This document shows, piece after piece, positions 8,436 through 17,285 of a stretch of 64,000 bases of DNA (position 1 is the stretch's first letter; every line of letters begins with the position of its first letter). The DNA comes from Kutzneria sp. CA-103260 (GTDB taxonomy: Bacteria > Actinomycetota > Actinomycetes > Mycobacteriales > Pseudonocardiaceae): positions 9,920,001 through 9,984,000 of the forward strand of contig NZ_CP073318.1 of NCBI RefSeq assembly GCF_018263855.1. The letters are read 5' to 3'. Both the position numbers and the translations under genes were made by a program. The notes below the pieces were generated by a model, which saw only the letters and a program-made list of their open reading frames with translations, ran no database searches and was not told where the DNA came from.

Positions 8436-8483
8436 ACTGCGGGGTGACGAACAGGTGATGGTCCACCGGTAGCACTGGGGTGT

Positions 8484-9467
8484 ATGGCGATGTCGTGTCG
8501 TGAGAACGTGGCGAGGGCCTACCTGGCGGCGGCGGTGGAGCTGATCGGCGGCCCCGAGCCGGATCAGGCCCGGCACCTGTTGGGAGTGGCCAAGCATCTC
8601 GCCGAGTCGTGCGGCGCGGCCGAATTGGTTGCCATGGTAGTGAACGCGCAGCGGCGGTTGGGGGCGCGGTTGCCTCGGCCCCGGGCCGCGCTGTCCGCGC
8701 TGACCGGCCGGGAACGGGAGGTCGCGCAGGCCGCGGTCGAGGGGCTGACCAACGACGAGATCGCCCGGCGGTTGTTCCTCCGGCCCAAGACGGTCGAGGG
8801 CTACCTGACCTCGGTGTACCGCAAGCTGGGGGTGCGCCGCCGGCCTGCGCTCGTCGCCCTGGTGCTGGGTGATCCTGTTCAAGGCGAGTCCGGGCGGCGG
8901 CAGGTGGGGTCGGCCGGCGAGACGGGGCAGACCCCACCCGAGCTCTCACGCCGCGGCCGGCATGGTCTCGCCGGTCGGCGCCGGGGTGGTCGGCTTGCTG
9001 CCGCCACCACCGTTGTTGCCGCCGGTCCCGCCACTGCCGCTGTCGTGGCCGCCACCGCCGCCGAGCAGGTTGCTGAGCAGGTTGGACAGCGAGTCGAGCA
9101 GGCCGCTGACCAGGCCGGTCACCGAGTCGAGGATGCCGCTGCGGGGCTGCGGCGCGTACAGGGCGGTGGCGAGCTGGTCGCGCTGCTGCTCGGCGCGGGC
9201 GAGGTACATGGCGGCGTCGGGGCTCAGCGCGTCCCGCCCGCCGTGCGCGGCGGCCAGCACGGGGTTGAGCTCGGAGACGGCCGTCTTCAGCGCGGCGACG
9301 TCCTGGGCCTGCCAGGCCGCGGCGAGGCGGTCCCGGCCCTGCTGAACCTGTTGGGCCAGGGTGGGATTACTGGACTGGGCGGCGGCTGTGCTCACGCCTG
9401 CGACGCCGAGCACGGCGGCGACCAGGGTGGCGGCGATGATCCCGACTACGGTCTTGGGCATCGTTGA
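8484..9467 (+). CDS. LuxR-type HTH protein (LAL C-terminal fragment), 3' end doubtful
   Basis: Residues 1-130 match the C-terminal end of large ATP-binding LuxR (LAL) regulators: an alpha-helical stretch, then a LuxR HTH starting LTGREREVAQAAVEGLTNDEIARRL and ending near VRRRPALVALVLG. The ATPase and TPR parts are absent, so it is either a stand-alone regulator or a remnant. After residue 130 the frame stays open and runs antisense through the whole secreted-protein gene at 8946-9461, which is unlikely to be translated. A TGA in the -1 frame at 8870-8872, exactly where LAL proteins end, suggests a recent one-base change. It follows the TPR gene by 48 bases. Confidence 0.5.
   Translation: MAMSCRENVARAYLAAAVELIGGPEPDQARHLLGVAKHLAESCGAAELVAMVVNAQRRLGARLPRPRAALSALTGREREVAQAAVEGLTNDEIARRLFLRPKTVEGYLTSVYRKLGVRRRPALVALVLGDPVQGESGRRQVGSAGETGQTPPELSRRGRHGLAGRRRGGRLAAATTVVAAGPATAAVVAATAAEQVAEQVGQRVEQAADQAGHRVEDAAAGLRRVQGGGELVALLLGAGEVHGGVGAQRVPPAVRGGQHGVELGDGRLQRGDVLGLPGRGEAVPALLNLLGQGGITGLGGGCAHACDAEHGGDQGGGDDPDYGLGHR
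8946..9461 (-). CDS. Secreted protein with Gly-rich C-terminus, unknown function
   Basis: The ATG at 9461 gives 171 residues beginning with a signal peptide (MPKTVVGIIAATLVAAVLG, cleavage probably after STAAA). A helical region of about 90 residues rich in Ala/Gln/Leu follows, then a repeated SGLLDSLSNLLSNLLGGGGG segment and a Gly/Ser/Pro tail. No domain is recognised. The gene lies behind pabAB on the same strand. Its entire length is covered antisense by the open tail of the LuxR-type frame. Confidence 0.7.
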   Translation of the reverse strand: MPKTVVGIIAATLVAAVLGVAGVSTAAAQSSNPTLAQQVQQGRDRLAAAWQAQDVAALKTAVSELNPVLAAAHGGRDALSPDAAMYLARAEQQRDQLATALYAPQPRSGILDSVTGLVSGLLDSLSNLLSNLLGGGGGHDSGSGGTGGNNGGGGSKPTTPAPTGETMPAAA

Positions 9468-9533
9468 CCTCTGGGGTGGGAGGCGATAATCGGACCGCCC
9501 CATGGTTGACCCGTGAAGCACTTTCCGCGCGGG

Positions 9534-11489
9534 CTAGATCACCCGATCGGGGAACTCCGCCTGGAACAGGCCCAGCAGAGGCGTTGCCTTGACGGCGGTT
9601 TCCTCGTACTCATCGTCCGGATCGGACAGTGCCACGACCGCGCCGCCGACGCCGTAGTCGACTTGGCCGGGCGTGACCACAGCGGTGCGGATCACCACGC
9701 TGAGGTCGACAGCGCCGTTGAGCGAGAAGTAGCCGACGGCCCCGGAGTACACGCCCCGCGCGCTGCCCTCCAGCCGGTCGATGATCTTCATGGTGCGGAT
9801 CTTCGGCGCGCCGGTCATCGAGCCGGGCGGGAACGCCGCCCGTACGCAGTCCACCGGCGACGCGTCCGGCCGCAGCCGCGCGGTGATCGTCGACACCAGT
9901 TGGTGCACGGTCGCGTAGCTCTCCACGTCGAACAGCGACGTCACCCGGACGCTGCCGACCTCGGCCACCCGGGCCAGATCGTTGCGCACCAGGTCGACGA
10001 TCATCAAGCTCTCCGACCGGTCCTTCTCGCTGGTGCGCAGTTCCTCCCTCAGCTCGGCATCCCGGCCAGGGGACTGCCCGCGTGGCCGGGTTCCCTTGAT
10101 GGGCTTGGACTCCACCACGCCGTCGGCGTCGATGCGCAGGAACCGCTCCGGTGACGTGCTGAGCACGTGCAGGTCGCCGAACTTCAGCAGCGCGCCGAAC
10201 GGGGCCGGGCTGGTCCGCCGCAGGAACCGGTAGGCCGGCCAGGGATCCACGTCGGCCTCGACGGTGATCCGGTTGGTGAGGTTGACCTCGTACGTCTCTC
10301 CCTCCACGATCGCCTGCTGGCAGGCGGTCACGGCGTCGAAGTACTGCCCCCGGTTGTGCCGCAACGAGATCGGGGCCGGCGCACACGCCTCGGCCGTTGG
10401 CATGTCCACACGGGACACCGCGTCCAGCAGTGACAGCTTCGCCGGATCCAGGGCCAGCACATAGGTTGTGTCCTCGGCGTGGTCGAACACCACCGCGTGG
10501 TCGGCGAACATCATCGCCGCGTCCGGGTAGGGCGACTCGTGCACGGCATCGCCGCCGCACTCGGACTTCAGCTCGTAGCCGAGATATCCGATCCACCCCA
10601 GGGTGAAGTCGAACGGCACGTCCGCGACCGCCCGCACCGTGCCGAGCTCGCCGGCCAGCCAGTCGAAGAAGGACCCGTCGGTGGCCGTGACGCGCCGCGA
10701 AGCCGAGCCCATGATGGAGAAGCGGTCGATCCCGTTGCTGTCCAACCAGAAGGCGTTCTCCGCGGGCCGGAACAGCTGGTCGAACACGACTTCCGGGTCG
10801 TGGCTGGTGGGCATTCGGCGCACGTGAACGGGAACCGGCTCGGCGGGCCTGGTGCTGGGTGCCAGCCCGGCTTCGGTCGAAGCATCACGGCCGGTCGTGA
10901 TCACCGGCCGCGGCCGCGCCGGCGTCAGGTCGACGAAGTTGCGCAGCAGCTGGTGACCGTGCTCGGTGCGGATCGACTCCGGATGGAACTGCACGCCCCA
11001 CAACGGTCTTGTCCGGTGCCGCAGCCCCATCAGCACACCGTCCGGCGTCCAGGCCATGGCCAGCAACTCTTCCGGCAGGTCGGTGACGGCCAGCGAGTGG
11101 TAGCGCACGGCCCGGAACGGCGACGGCAGCCCGGCGAACAGGCCGGTGCCGCCGTGCTCGACCGGCGAGGTCCGCCCGTGCCGGGGCTCGTCGGCCCGCC
11201 GGACCTTCGCGCCGTGCTGGTGGGCGATCGCCTGGTGGCCGAGGCAGACGCCGAGCAGCGGCCGGTCGCAGCGGTCGATGAGCTCGCGGGCCAGGCCCAG
11301 GTCGGTCTCGTGCTCCGGGGTGCCGGGCCCGGGGGAGACCACCACGTTGTCGAACTCGGCCAGCAGCCCCGGGGTCAGCGCCGGGTCGTCGTTGCGCAGC
11401 ACGGCCGGCGCGCACCCGCTGACCTCGGCCAGGTAGTGGGCCAGGTTGTGGGTGAACGAGTCGTAGTTGTCGACCAGCAGCGTGCGCAC
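9534..11489 (-). CDS. pabAB: Aminodeoxychorismate synthase, fused PabA-PabB
   Basis: The 651-residue fusion makes 4-amino-4-deoxychorismate from chorismate and glutamine, for folate or for a p-aminobenzoate-derived natural product. The N-terminal glutamine amidotransferase has LLGVCLGHQ (Cys82) and HPES (His169, Glu171). The C-terminal chorismate-binding half contains PIKGTRPRG, whose Lys distinguishes PabB from anthranilate synthase, then DLVRNDLARV and GSMTGAPKIRTM. The GTG at 11489 opens VRTLLVDNYDSFTHNL, the normal start; upstream codons are leader. Fused PabAB proteins occur in primary metabolism and in antibiotic clusters; no such cluster is seen here. Confidence 0.95.
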   Translation of the reverse strand: MRTLLVDNYDSFTHNLAHYLAEVSGCAPAVLRNDDPALTPGLLAEFDNVVVSPGPGTPEHETDLGLARELIDRCDRPLLGVCLGHQAIAHQHGAKVRRADEPRHGRTSPVEHGGTGLFAGLPSPFRAVRYHSLAVTDLPEELLAMAWTPDGVLMGLRHRTRPLWGVQFHPESIRTEHGHQLLRNFVDLTPARPRPVITTGRDASTEAGLAPSTRPAEPVPVHVRRMPTSHDPEVVFDQLFRPAENAFWLDSNGIDRFSIMGSASRRVTATDGSFFDWLAGELGTVRAVADVPFDFTLGWIGYLGYELKSECGGDAVHESPYPDAAMMFADHAVVFDHAEDTTYVLALDPAKLSLLDAVSRVDMPTAEACAPAPISLRHNRGQYFDAVTACQQAIVEGETYEVNLTNRITVEADVDPWPAYRFLRRTSPAPFGALLKFGDLHVLSTSPERFLRIDADGVVESKPIKGTRPRGQSPGRDAELREELRTSEKDRSESLMIVDLVRNDLARVAEVGSVRVTSLFDVESYATVHQLVSTITARLRPDASPVDCVRAAFPPGSMTGAPKIRTMKIIDRLEGSARGVYSGAVGYFSLNGAVDLSVVIRTAVVTPGQVDYGVGGAVVALSDPDDEYEETAVKATPLLGLFQAEFPDRVI

Positions 11490-11693
11490 GCGGCGACGGT
11501 AACCGACTGAACCGGTCCCGGGCACCGAATGTGCTGCGCCGAACGGTAGCCACGCCACGGCGGAACGACGGCTCACCACTTCGAGCGACGAATAGAAAAC
11601 GCTGTGTCGACAACGGGAGCGCCGAAGACTGAATACCCCTCACCAATTCGGGTCTGGAGTATACAAGTCGACGGCCTCGGGAAGGGAGGCGTC

Positions 11694-12440
11694 GTGCTGC
11701 GCAAACCGGCCGCCGCGATCGGCGGTTTCTACGCCACCTCGCTCGACTCGGTCCGGTTCGCGTTCCGCCGCCCTTTCCAGACCCGCGAATTCCTGCGCCA
11801 GGCCTGGTTCATCGCCGGTGTCTGCCTGGCCCCGACGCTGCTGATGTCGATCCCGTTCTGCGTCATCACGGTGTTCCAGCTCAACCAGCTGCTGATCGAG
11901 CTCGGCGGTGCGGACCTGTCCGGCGCGGGCGCCGGCCTCGGCGTGGTGCGGGAGATCGCGCCGCTGGTCAGCGCCCTGGTGGTGGCCGGCTCGGGGGCCA
12001 CGGCGATCTGCGCCGACCTGGGCGCGCGGCGGATCCGGGAGGAGATCGACGCGGTCCAGGCGCTGGGCCTGCACCCCGTGCACCGGCTGGTGGTGCCGCG
12101 GGTGTTGGCCGCGACGGTGGTCGCGCTGTGCCTCAACGGCATGGTCACCCTGGTCGGCCTGCTGGCCGGCTACGTCTTCTCGGTGTACGTCCAACACGCC
12201 AGCCCGGGGCTGTTCGCTGCCAACCTCACACTGCTCACCGGCCCGAAGGACTTCATCGTCAGCGAATTCAAGAGCGCGGTGTTCGGGCTGCTGGCCGGGC
12301 TGGTCGCGTGCCACCTCGGACTGACGGCCAAGGGCGGCCCGAAAGGCGTCGGCGACGCCGTCAACCAGACCGTCGTGTGCGGTTTCCTGTTGTTGTTCCT
12401 GGCCAACAGTCTGATCACCGCGTTGTTCCTGAGGAGCTGA
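11694..12440 (+). CDS. yrbEA: YrbE/MlaE-type permease A of the Mce transporter
   Basis: The 248-residue integral membrane protein has five to six hydrophobic segments and the MlaE-family EIDAVQALGLHP motif in the cytoplasmic loop that contacts the ATPase. With YrbEB it forms the inner-membrane permease of an Mce complex importing lipids or sterols. The GTG at 11694 follows a GGGAGG site; an in-frame GTG at 11604 would add 30 poorly conserved-looking residues. It is the first gene of a ten-gene operon in which spacing is a few bases or overlapping throughout. Confidence 0.93.
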   Translation: MLRKPAAAIGGFYATSLDSVRFAFRRPFQTREFLRQAWFIAGVCLAPTLLMSIPFCVITVFQLNQLLIELGGADLSGAGAGLGVVREIAPLVSALVVAGSGATAICADLGARRIREEIDAVQALGLHPVHRLVVPRVLAATVVALCLNGMVTLVGLLAGYVFSVYVQHASPGLFAANLTLLTGPKDFIVSEFKSAVFGLLAGLVACHLGLTAKGGPKGVGDAVNQTVVCGFLLLFLANSLITALFLRS

Positions 12441-12442
12441 CG

Positions 12443-13231
12443 ATGCTGGGTTCGATCGGCCGCCAACTGGAATTCCACGGCCGCGTGTACGCCACACTGC
12501 CGAACGCGCTGCGCCGGTACCGGCGGGAAGTGTTCCGGCTGCTGGCCGAGACCTCGCTGGGCACCGGCGGGCTGGCCGTGATCGGCGGCACCGCGGCCGT
12601 TGTGGCGTTCATGACAGCGGCGGTCGGTGTGGAGGTCGGCCTCCAGGGTTACGCCGCGTTGTCCGACATCGGCGGCGGTGCGCTGGCCGGGTTTCTCTCC
12701 TCCTACGCCAACACGCGGGAGGCCGCGCCGCTGGTCGCCGGCATCGCCCTGACCGCGACGGTCGGCGCCGGCTTCACCGCGCAGCTGGGGGCGATGCGAG
12801 TCAGCGAGGAGATCGACGCGCTGGAGGTGATGGCCATTCCGTCGCTGCCGTTCCTGGTCGGCACCCGCATCCTGGCCGGGCTGCTGGCCATCGTGCCGCT
12901 GTTCGCGCTGGCCGTGCTGACCTCGTTCACCGCGACCAAGCTGGTCGTCACCGTCGGCTTCGGCCAGCCCTCCGGCACCTACCAGCACTACTTCGACATC
13001 TTTCTCAATCCCACGGACCTGTTCTGGGCGTTCGCCAAGGCGCTGCTGATGTCGGTGGTGGTCATGTCAGTGCACTGCTATCACGGCTTCACCGCGCGCG
13101 GCGGCCCGGCCGGTGTCGGCATCGCGGTCGGCAAGGCCGTGCGGACGTCGCTGGTCGCGGTGCTGCTGGTGGACATGGCCGTCGACTTCAGCGTGTTCGG
13201 CAACGCCGCGACCGTGCACATCGCCGGATGA
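12443..13231 (+). CDS. yrbEB: YrbE/MlaE-type permease B of the Mce transporter
   Basis: The 262-residue MlaE-family permease has EIDALEVMAIPSLPFLV as coupling motif and several membrane segments. It is the second half of the YrbE heterodimer. The ATG at 12443 is preceded by GAGGAG two bases after the yrbEA stop region. The longer open frame upstream is a shadow inside yrbEA. Its stop overlaps mceA by four bases. Confidence 0.94.
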   Translation: MLGSIGRQLEFHGRVYATLPNALRRYRREVFRLLAETSLGTGGLAVIGGTAAVVAFMTAAVGVEVGLQGYAALSDIGGGALAGFLSSYANTREAAPLVAGIALTATVGAGFTAQLGAMRVSEEIDALEVMAIPSLPFLVGTRILAGLLAIVPLFALAVLTSFTATKLVVTVGFGQPSGTYQHYFDIFLNPTDLFWAFAKALLMSVVVMSVHCYHGFTARGGPAGVGIAVGKAVRTSLVAVLLVDMAVDFSVFGNAATVHIAG

Positions 13232-14238
13232 ACCGGCACACCGCGCTGGGGGCCGCGTTCGTCGTCGCTGTGCTGGCGGCGTCGGCGCTGGTCGCCGCGC
13301 AGTTCGAGGGCGCGCTGGACCGGTTCGTGCCGGTTACCGTGCTGGCCAACCGGGCCGGGCTGCTGATGGACACCGGGGCCGAGGTGAAGGTTCTCGGCGT
13401 CACCGTCGGCACGGTCCGCACTGTCACGCCCACCGCCGACGGCGCGGAGCTCGGTGTCGGCCTCGATCCGGCGCTGGTGGACAAGGTGCCGGCGGACGTC
13501 ACCGCCAATGTCGTGCCGCTGACCATCTTCGGGGCCAAGTACATCGAGTTGGTCCGGCCGGCCGGGCCCGCGTCGCCGATCAAGGCCGGCGCGGTGATCG
13601 CCAGCAGCCGGGTCGCGGTCGAGATCAACGAAACCTTCGAGCACCTGTTGGGGCAGTTGAACGCGATCGAGCCCAGTCGGTTCAACCTGGCGCTGACCGC
13701 TGTCGCGGACGCGTTGCGGGGCAACGGGGACAAGCTCGGGCTGCTGGCCGCGGACCTCGACGGCTACCTGGCCCAGCTGAACTCCAGCTTGCCGGCGTTG
13801 GGGGACGACCTGGCCAAGGCGCCGTCGGTACTCGACACGTATGCGGCGGTGGTGCCGGACGCGATTCGCATCGGCGACAACCTCGGCGTCACCAGCGACA
13901 CCCTCGCCGCCGGGCAACTGGCCGGATTCCTGCTGTCCCTGACCAAGTTCGGCAACCAGGGGGCCGACTTCCTCGGCGGCGTCGACCAGCCGCTGACCGA
14001 GGCGCTGCGGATCAGCCGTCCCACCGCCGACCTGCTCGCCGGCTACGCGACCATGTTCCCCTGCCTGTTCCGTGGTCTCGACCTCAACCGGGAGCTGTTG
14101 AGCCGCAACCAGGACAGCGGCCTGCACGTGGACATCACGGTCGGCCCCGGCGCGCAGCCGTACCGGTATCCCCAGGACCTGCCGCAGATCCATCCGGGCA
14201 CCGGGCCCAGCTGCCACGGAATGGCCGGGCCGCGGTGA
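13228..14238 (+). CDS. mceA: MCE family protein MceA
   Basis: The 336-residue protein has an N-terminal membrane anchor (residues 6-24), then an MlaD/MCE domain (about 35-115, with LLMDTGAEVKVLGVTVGTV) and a long helical C-terminal region of the Mce4_CUP1 type. Six such subunits form the periplasm-spanning lipid tunnel on top of YrbE. The start lies in an ATGA overlap with yrbEB and the end overlaps mceB. Confidence 0.93.
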   Translation: MNRHTALGAAFVVAVLAASALVAAQFEGALDRFVPVTVLANRAGLLMDTGAEVKVLGVTVGTVRTVTPTADGAELGVGLDPALVDKVPADVTANVVPLTIFGAKYIELVRPAGPASPIKAGAVIASSRVAVEINETFEHLLGQLNAIEPSRFNLALTAVADALRGNGDKLGLLAADLDGYLAQLNSSLPALGDDLAKAPSVLDTYAAVVPDAIRIGDNLGVTSDTLAAGQLAGFLLSLTKFGNQGADFLGGVDQPLTEALRISRPTADLLAGYATMFPCLFRGLDLNRELLSRNQDSGLHVDITVGPGAQPYRYPQDLPQIHPGTGPSCHGMAGPR

Positions 14239-15209
14239 AGTTCCTGGTGTTCTTACTGGTCAGCGTCGCCGCCGCGGCGCTGGTCGGCGTGACGCTGTCC
14301 GGCGGCGCGTCGAGCGGCCCGGCCGACGACTACCACGCGATCTTCGCCGACGCGTCCAATCTCGTGGCCGGCGACGAGGTCCGGGTGGCCGGCATCCGGG
14401 TCGGCACCGTCGGCGAACTGTCCATATCGGACGGAGACCGGGTGCTGGTCACCTTCTCGGCACAGCGGACGGTCGAGCTGACCACCGGCACGCACGCCGC
14501 CGTGAAGTACAAGAACCTGGTCGGCGACCGCTACCTGGAGCTCACCGCCGGCGATGGCCCCCGGATGTCGCCCGACGGCACGATTCCTGTCGGGCAGACC
14601 ATGCCGGCCCTCGACCTGGACGCGTTGTTCAACGGCTTCAAGCCGTTGCTGGCGGCGCTGTCCCCGGACCAGGTCAACCGGGTCTCCGGCGAACTGGTCA
14701 CCGTGTTACAGGGTGAGGGCGGCACCATCGACGATTTGCTGGCCGCGCTGGCGTCGGTGACGTCCGCACTGGCCGACCGGGACCGGGTGATCGGCGACCT
14801 CATCACCAACCTGGACGCCGCGCTGGGCAAGGTGAACACCGGCGAGCTGGGGCAGCTGATCACGCAGTTGCAGCAGCTGGTGAGCGGTCTGGACGCCGAC
14901 CGGGACCAAATCGGCGACGCCGTCACGCACATCGATGCCTTGACCGGCAAGACCGCCGCGCTGCTCAACATCGTCCGGCCGCCGCTGCACGACGACATCG
15001 GCCGCCTCGGCCAGCTGGCGAACACCTTGAACGCCAACAAGGACAGCATCATCGCCGCGCTGGCCGAGCTGCCCGACGCCTATCAGCGGCTGAGTCGCGG
15101 CGCGGCCTGGGGCGGCTACTTCAACGTCTATCTGTGTGGCCTGGGCATCAAGCTGACGGATCCGATCGCACTGCGCAGCGGCATCGCCCGCTGCCGGCCG
15201 ACGAAGTGA
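14235..15209 (+). CDS. mceB: MCE family protein MceB
   Basis: The 324-residue protein starts at GTG in a GTGA overlap with mceA. It has an N-terminal hydrophobic anchor (FLVFLLVSVAAAALVGV), an MCE domain (FADASNLVAGDEVRVAGIRVGTV), a helical tail and a Cys-containing end (YLCGLGIKL) typical of MceB subunits. The much longer frame upstream is a shadow inside mceA. Confidence 0.93.
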   Translation: MKFLVFLLVSVAAAALVGVTLSGGASSGPADDYHAIFADASNLVAGDEVRVAGIRVGTVGELSISDGDRVLVTFSAQRTVELTTGTHAAVKYKNLVGDRYLELTAGDGPRMSPDGTIPVGQTMPALDLDALFNGFKPLLAALSPDQVNRVSGELVTVLQGEGGTIDDLLAALASVTSALADRDRVIGDLITNLDAALGKVNTGELGQLITQLQQLVSGLDADRDQIGDAVTHIDALTGKTAALLNIVRPPLHDDIGRLGQLANTLNANKDSIIAALAELPDAYQRLSRGAAWGGYFNVYLCGLGIKLTDPIALRSGIARCRPTK

Positions 15210-15216
15210 GGGCGGC

Positions 15217-16200
15217 ATGACGAAGACCTTCGCCGAACGAGATCCGGTCAAGCTGGGCGTGATCGGCACCGTTGTGCTGGTTACCGTGGTGGTCGGCGCG
15301 TTCATGGCGCCGCGGGTCATCGGCGGCCGGCAGTTCACCGCCGAGTTCGCCGAGGTGGGCGGCCTGACCGGCGGTGACCCGGTGGTGGTGTCCGGGCTCA
15401 AGGTGGGGTCCGTCGACGGCGTCGACCTCGACGGCGACCGGGTCGATGTCACGTTCTCCCTGACCGACAACAACGTCCGGCTCGGCGGCGACACCAGCGC
15501 GGCGATCAAGGCCGAGACGGCGTTGGGGCGCAAGGAACTCGCGTTGACCCCGGCCGGGTCGGGCGATCTGCGACGGATCCCGCTCAGCCGAACCACCGTT
15601 CCCTACGACGTCACCGAAGCGCTGTCGGACGTCACCTCGAATGTGTCCCAAGTAGACACCGGCAAGGTGGCCAGCGCACTGGACACCTTGTCCGACACGT
15701 TCAAGGACACGCCGCCGCAGGTGAAGGCAGTATTGGACGGGCTGAGCCGGCTGTCCGAGACCGTCAGCTCACGGGACGCCACGCTGCGGGATCTGTTGGT
15801 GCACGCGGACAATGTCAGCGGCGTGCTGGCCCAGCGCGACGACCAGCTGGTCAAGATCCTGGCCCAGGGCTCATCGCTGCTGGCCTCGCTGAACCAGCGC
15901 GGGGCGGCGATCCGGTCCCTGCTGACCAATTCCGTCGCGGTGTCGGACCAACTCAGCGGGTTGGTCGCGGACAACAAGGCCCAGCTGGATCCGTCCCTGA
16001 AGCAGCTCGACGACCTGTTGACCGTGCTGCGACAGCACCGGGCCCAGCTGGGCCAGGTGCTCGACCGGACCGGGCCACTGGTGCGGGAGATCGGCGAGGC
16101 CGTCGGCTCCGGGCCGTTCGTGGACACCCAGGTCGGCAACCTGGTGCCCACCAACCTGGTGCCGCTGCTGCCGGAACTGCTGGCCAGGGGAGGAAAGTGA
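15217..16200 (+). CDS. mceC: MCE family protein MceC
   Basis: The 327-residue protein has an anchor at 13-33, an MCE domain with FAEVGGLTGGDPVVVSGLKVGSV and a coiled-coil-like helical C-terminal half. It starts at ATG seven bases after mceB, and its stop overlaps the GTG start of mceD by four bases. Confidence 0.93.
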   Translation: MTKTFAERDPVKLGVIGTVVLVTVVVGAFMAPRVIGGRQFTAEFAEVGGLTGGDPVVVSGLKVGSVDGVDLDGDRVDVTFSLTDNNVRLGGDTSAAIKAETALGRKELALTPAGSGDLRRIPLSRTTVPYDVTEALSDVTSNVSQVDTGKVASALDTLSDTFKDTPPQVKAVLDGLSRLSETVSSRDATLRDLLVHADNVSGVLAQRDDQLVKILAQGSSLLASLNQRGAAIRSLLTNSVAVSDQLSGLVADNKAQLDPSLKQLDDLLTVLRQHRAQLGQVLDRTGPLVREIGEAVGSGPFVDTQVGNLVPTNLVPLLPELLARGGK

Positions 16201-17285
16201 ACCTGCACCGGCTGACCGTGGCCGCGGTCGTGGTGGCCCTGTTGGCCTCGACGGCGTACGTCGTGCTGAACCCGGGCGGGCAGCGGACCGCGACCCTGGA
16301 GTTCACGCGGGCGGTCAACCTGCATCCCGGCGACGACGTGCGGGTGCTCGGCGTGCGGATCGGCGAGGTCACTTCGGTGCGGCCCGATGGCGATCAGGTC
16401 GCCGTCGGCATCGGCTACGACCGGCCGGTGCCGGCCAGTGCCAAGGCAGTCATCGTCACGCCCAGCGTGATCAGCGGTCGCTTCGTGCAGCTCACGCCGG
16501 CGTACACCGGCGGGGCGCAGCTGGCTGACGGCGCGGTGGTGCCGAAGGACCGGACCGCGGTGCCGGTGGAGTGGGACGAGCTGAAGGACCAGCTGACCAG
16601 GCTGTCCACCGCGCTGGCGCAGAACGGTTCCCTGCCCAACGCGATCGACACCGCGGCCGCCAACCTGCGGGGCAACGGCGGCTCGATCCGGAAGACGATC
16701 ACCGAGCTCGCCAGGGCCGCGAGCACGCTGGCCGCCGGCAGCAAGGACCTTTTCGGCACCATCACCAACCTCCAGGTCCTAGTCACCGCGCTGAACGGCG
16801 CCGACGCCCAGGTCCGCGAGTTCAGCGCGCAGCTGACGGCCATCGCCAAGCTGGTCGACGACAACAAATCCCAGCTGGCGGCGGCCCTACAGGCCCTGGA
16901 CCGGGCCACCGCCGACGTCGCGGACTTCGTGGCCCACCACGGGGACCGGCTCGGCGCGACCGTCGGGCAGCTGGCCGACGTGACCAAGATCCTCGCCGAC
17001 GACCGGGCCCAGCTGGCCGAGATCCTGCACCAGGCCCCGACCACGCTCGCCGACACGCTGGCCATGTTCGACCCGGCCACGAACAGCATCCAGGCCCGGC
17101 TGACCATCAACAACACCCAGGATCTCGCCGGGTTCACGTGCGTCACGCTGTTCTCTCTCGGTGGCACGCCCGATCAGTGCCGTCAGACACTGGATCCGTT
17201 GCTGCGCCTGCTGAACATGAACACCGTGCCGGTGGCGTTGAACCCACCGAACCTGCCCACGCTGTTGCTTGGCGGTGGCCGATGA
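16197..17285 (+). CDS. mceD: MCE family protein MceD
   Basis: The 362-residue protein starts at GTG inside a GTGA overlap. It has an N-terminal anchor, an MCE domain (FTRAVNLHPGDDVRVLGVRIGEV), long helices and a C-terminal segment with two Cys residues (FTCVTLFSLGGTPDQC). It is a subunit of the lipid-conducting tunnel and overlaps mceE by four bases. Confidence 0.93.
   Translation: MNLHRLTVAAVVVALLASTAYVVLNPGGQRTATLEFTRAVNLHPGDDVRVLGVRIGEVTSVRPDGDQVAVGIGYDRPVPASAKAVIVTPSVISGRFVQLTPAYTGGAQLADGAVVPKDRTAVPVEWDELKDQLTRLSTALAQNGSLPNAIDTAAANLRGNGGSIRKTITELARAASTLAAGSKDLFGTITNLQVLVTALNGADAQVREFSAQLTAIAKLVDDNKSQLAAALQALDRATADVADFVAHHGDRLGATVGQLADVTKILADDRAQLAEILHQAPTTLADTLAMFDPATNSIQARLTINNTQDLAGFTCVTLFSLGGTPDQCRQTLDPLLRLLNMNTVPVALNPPNLPTLLLGGGR

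Noticed and set aside
13113..14234. Long in-frame extension upstream of mceB
   Set aside because: Overlaps mceA entirely; the GTG at 14235 in a GTGA overlap is the natural start.
16571..17281. Long in-frame extension upstream of mceE
   Set aside because: Lies inside mceD; the lipoprotein signal begins at ATG 17282.
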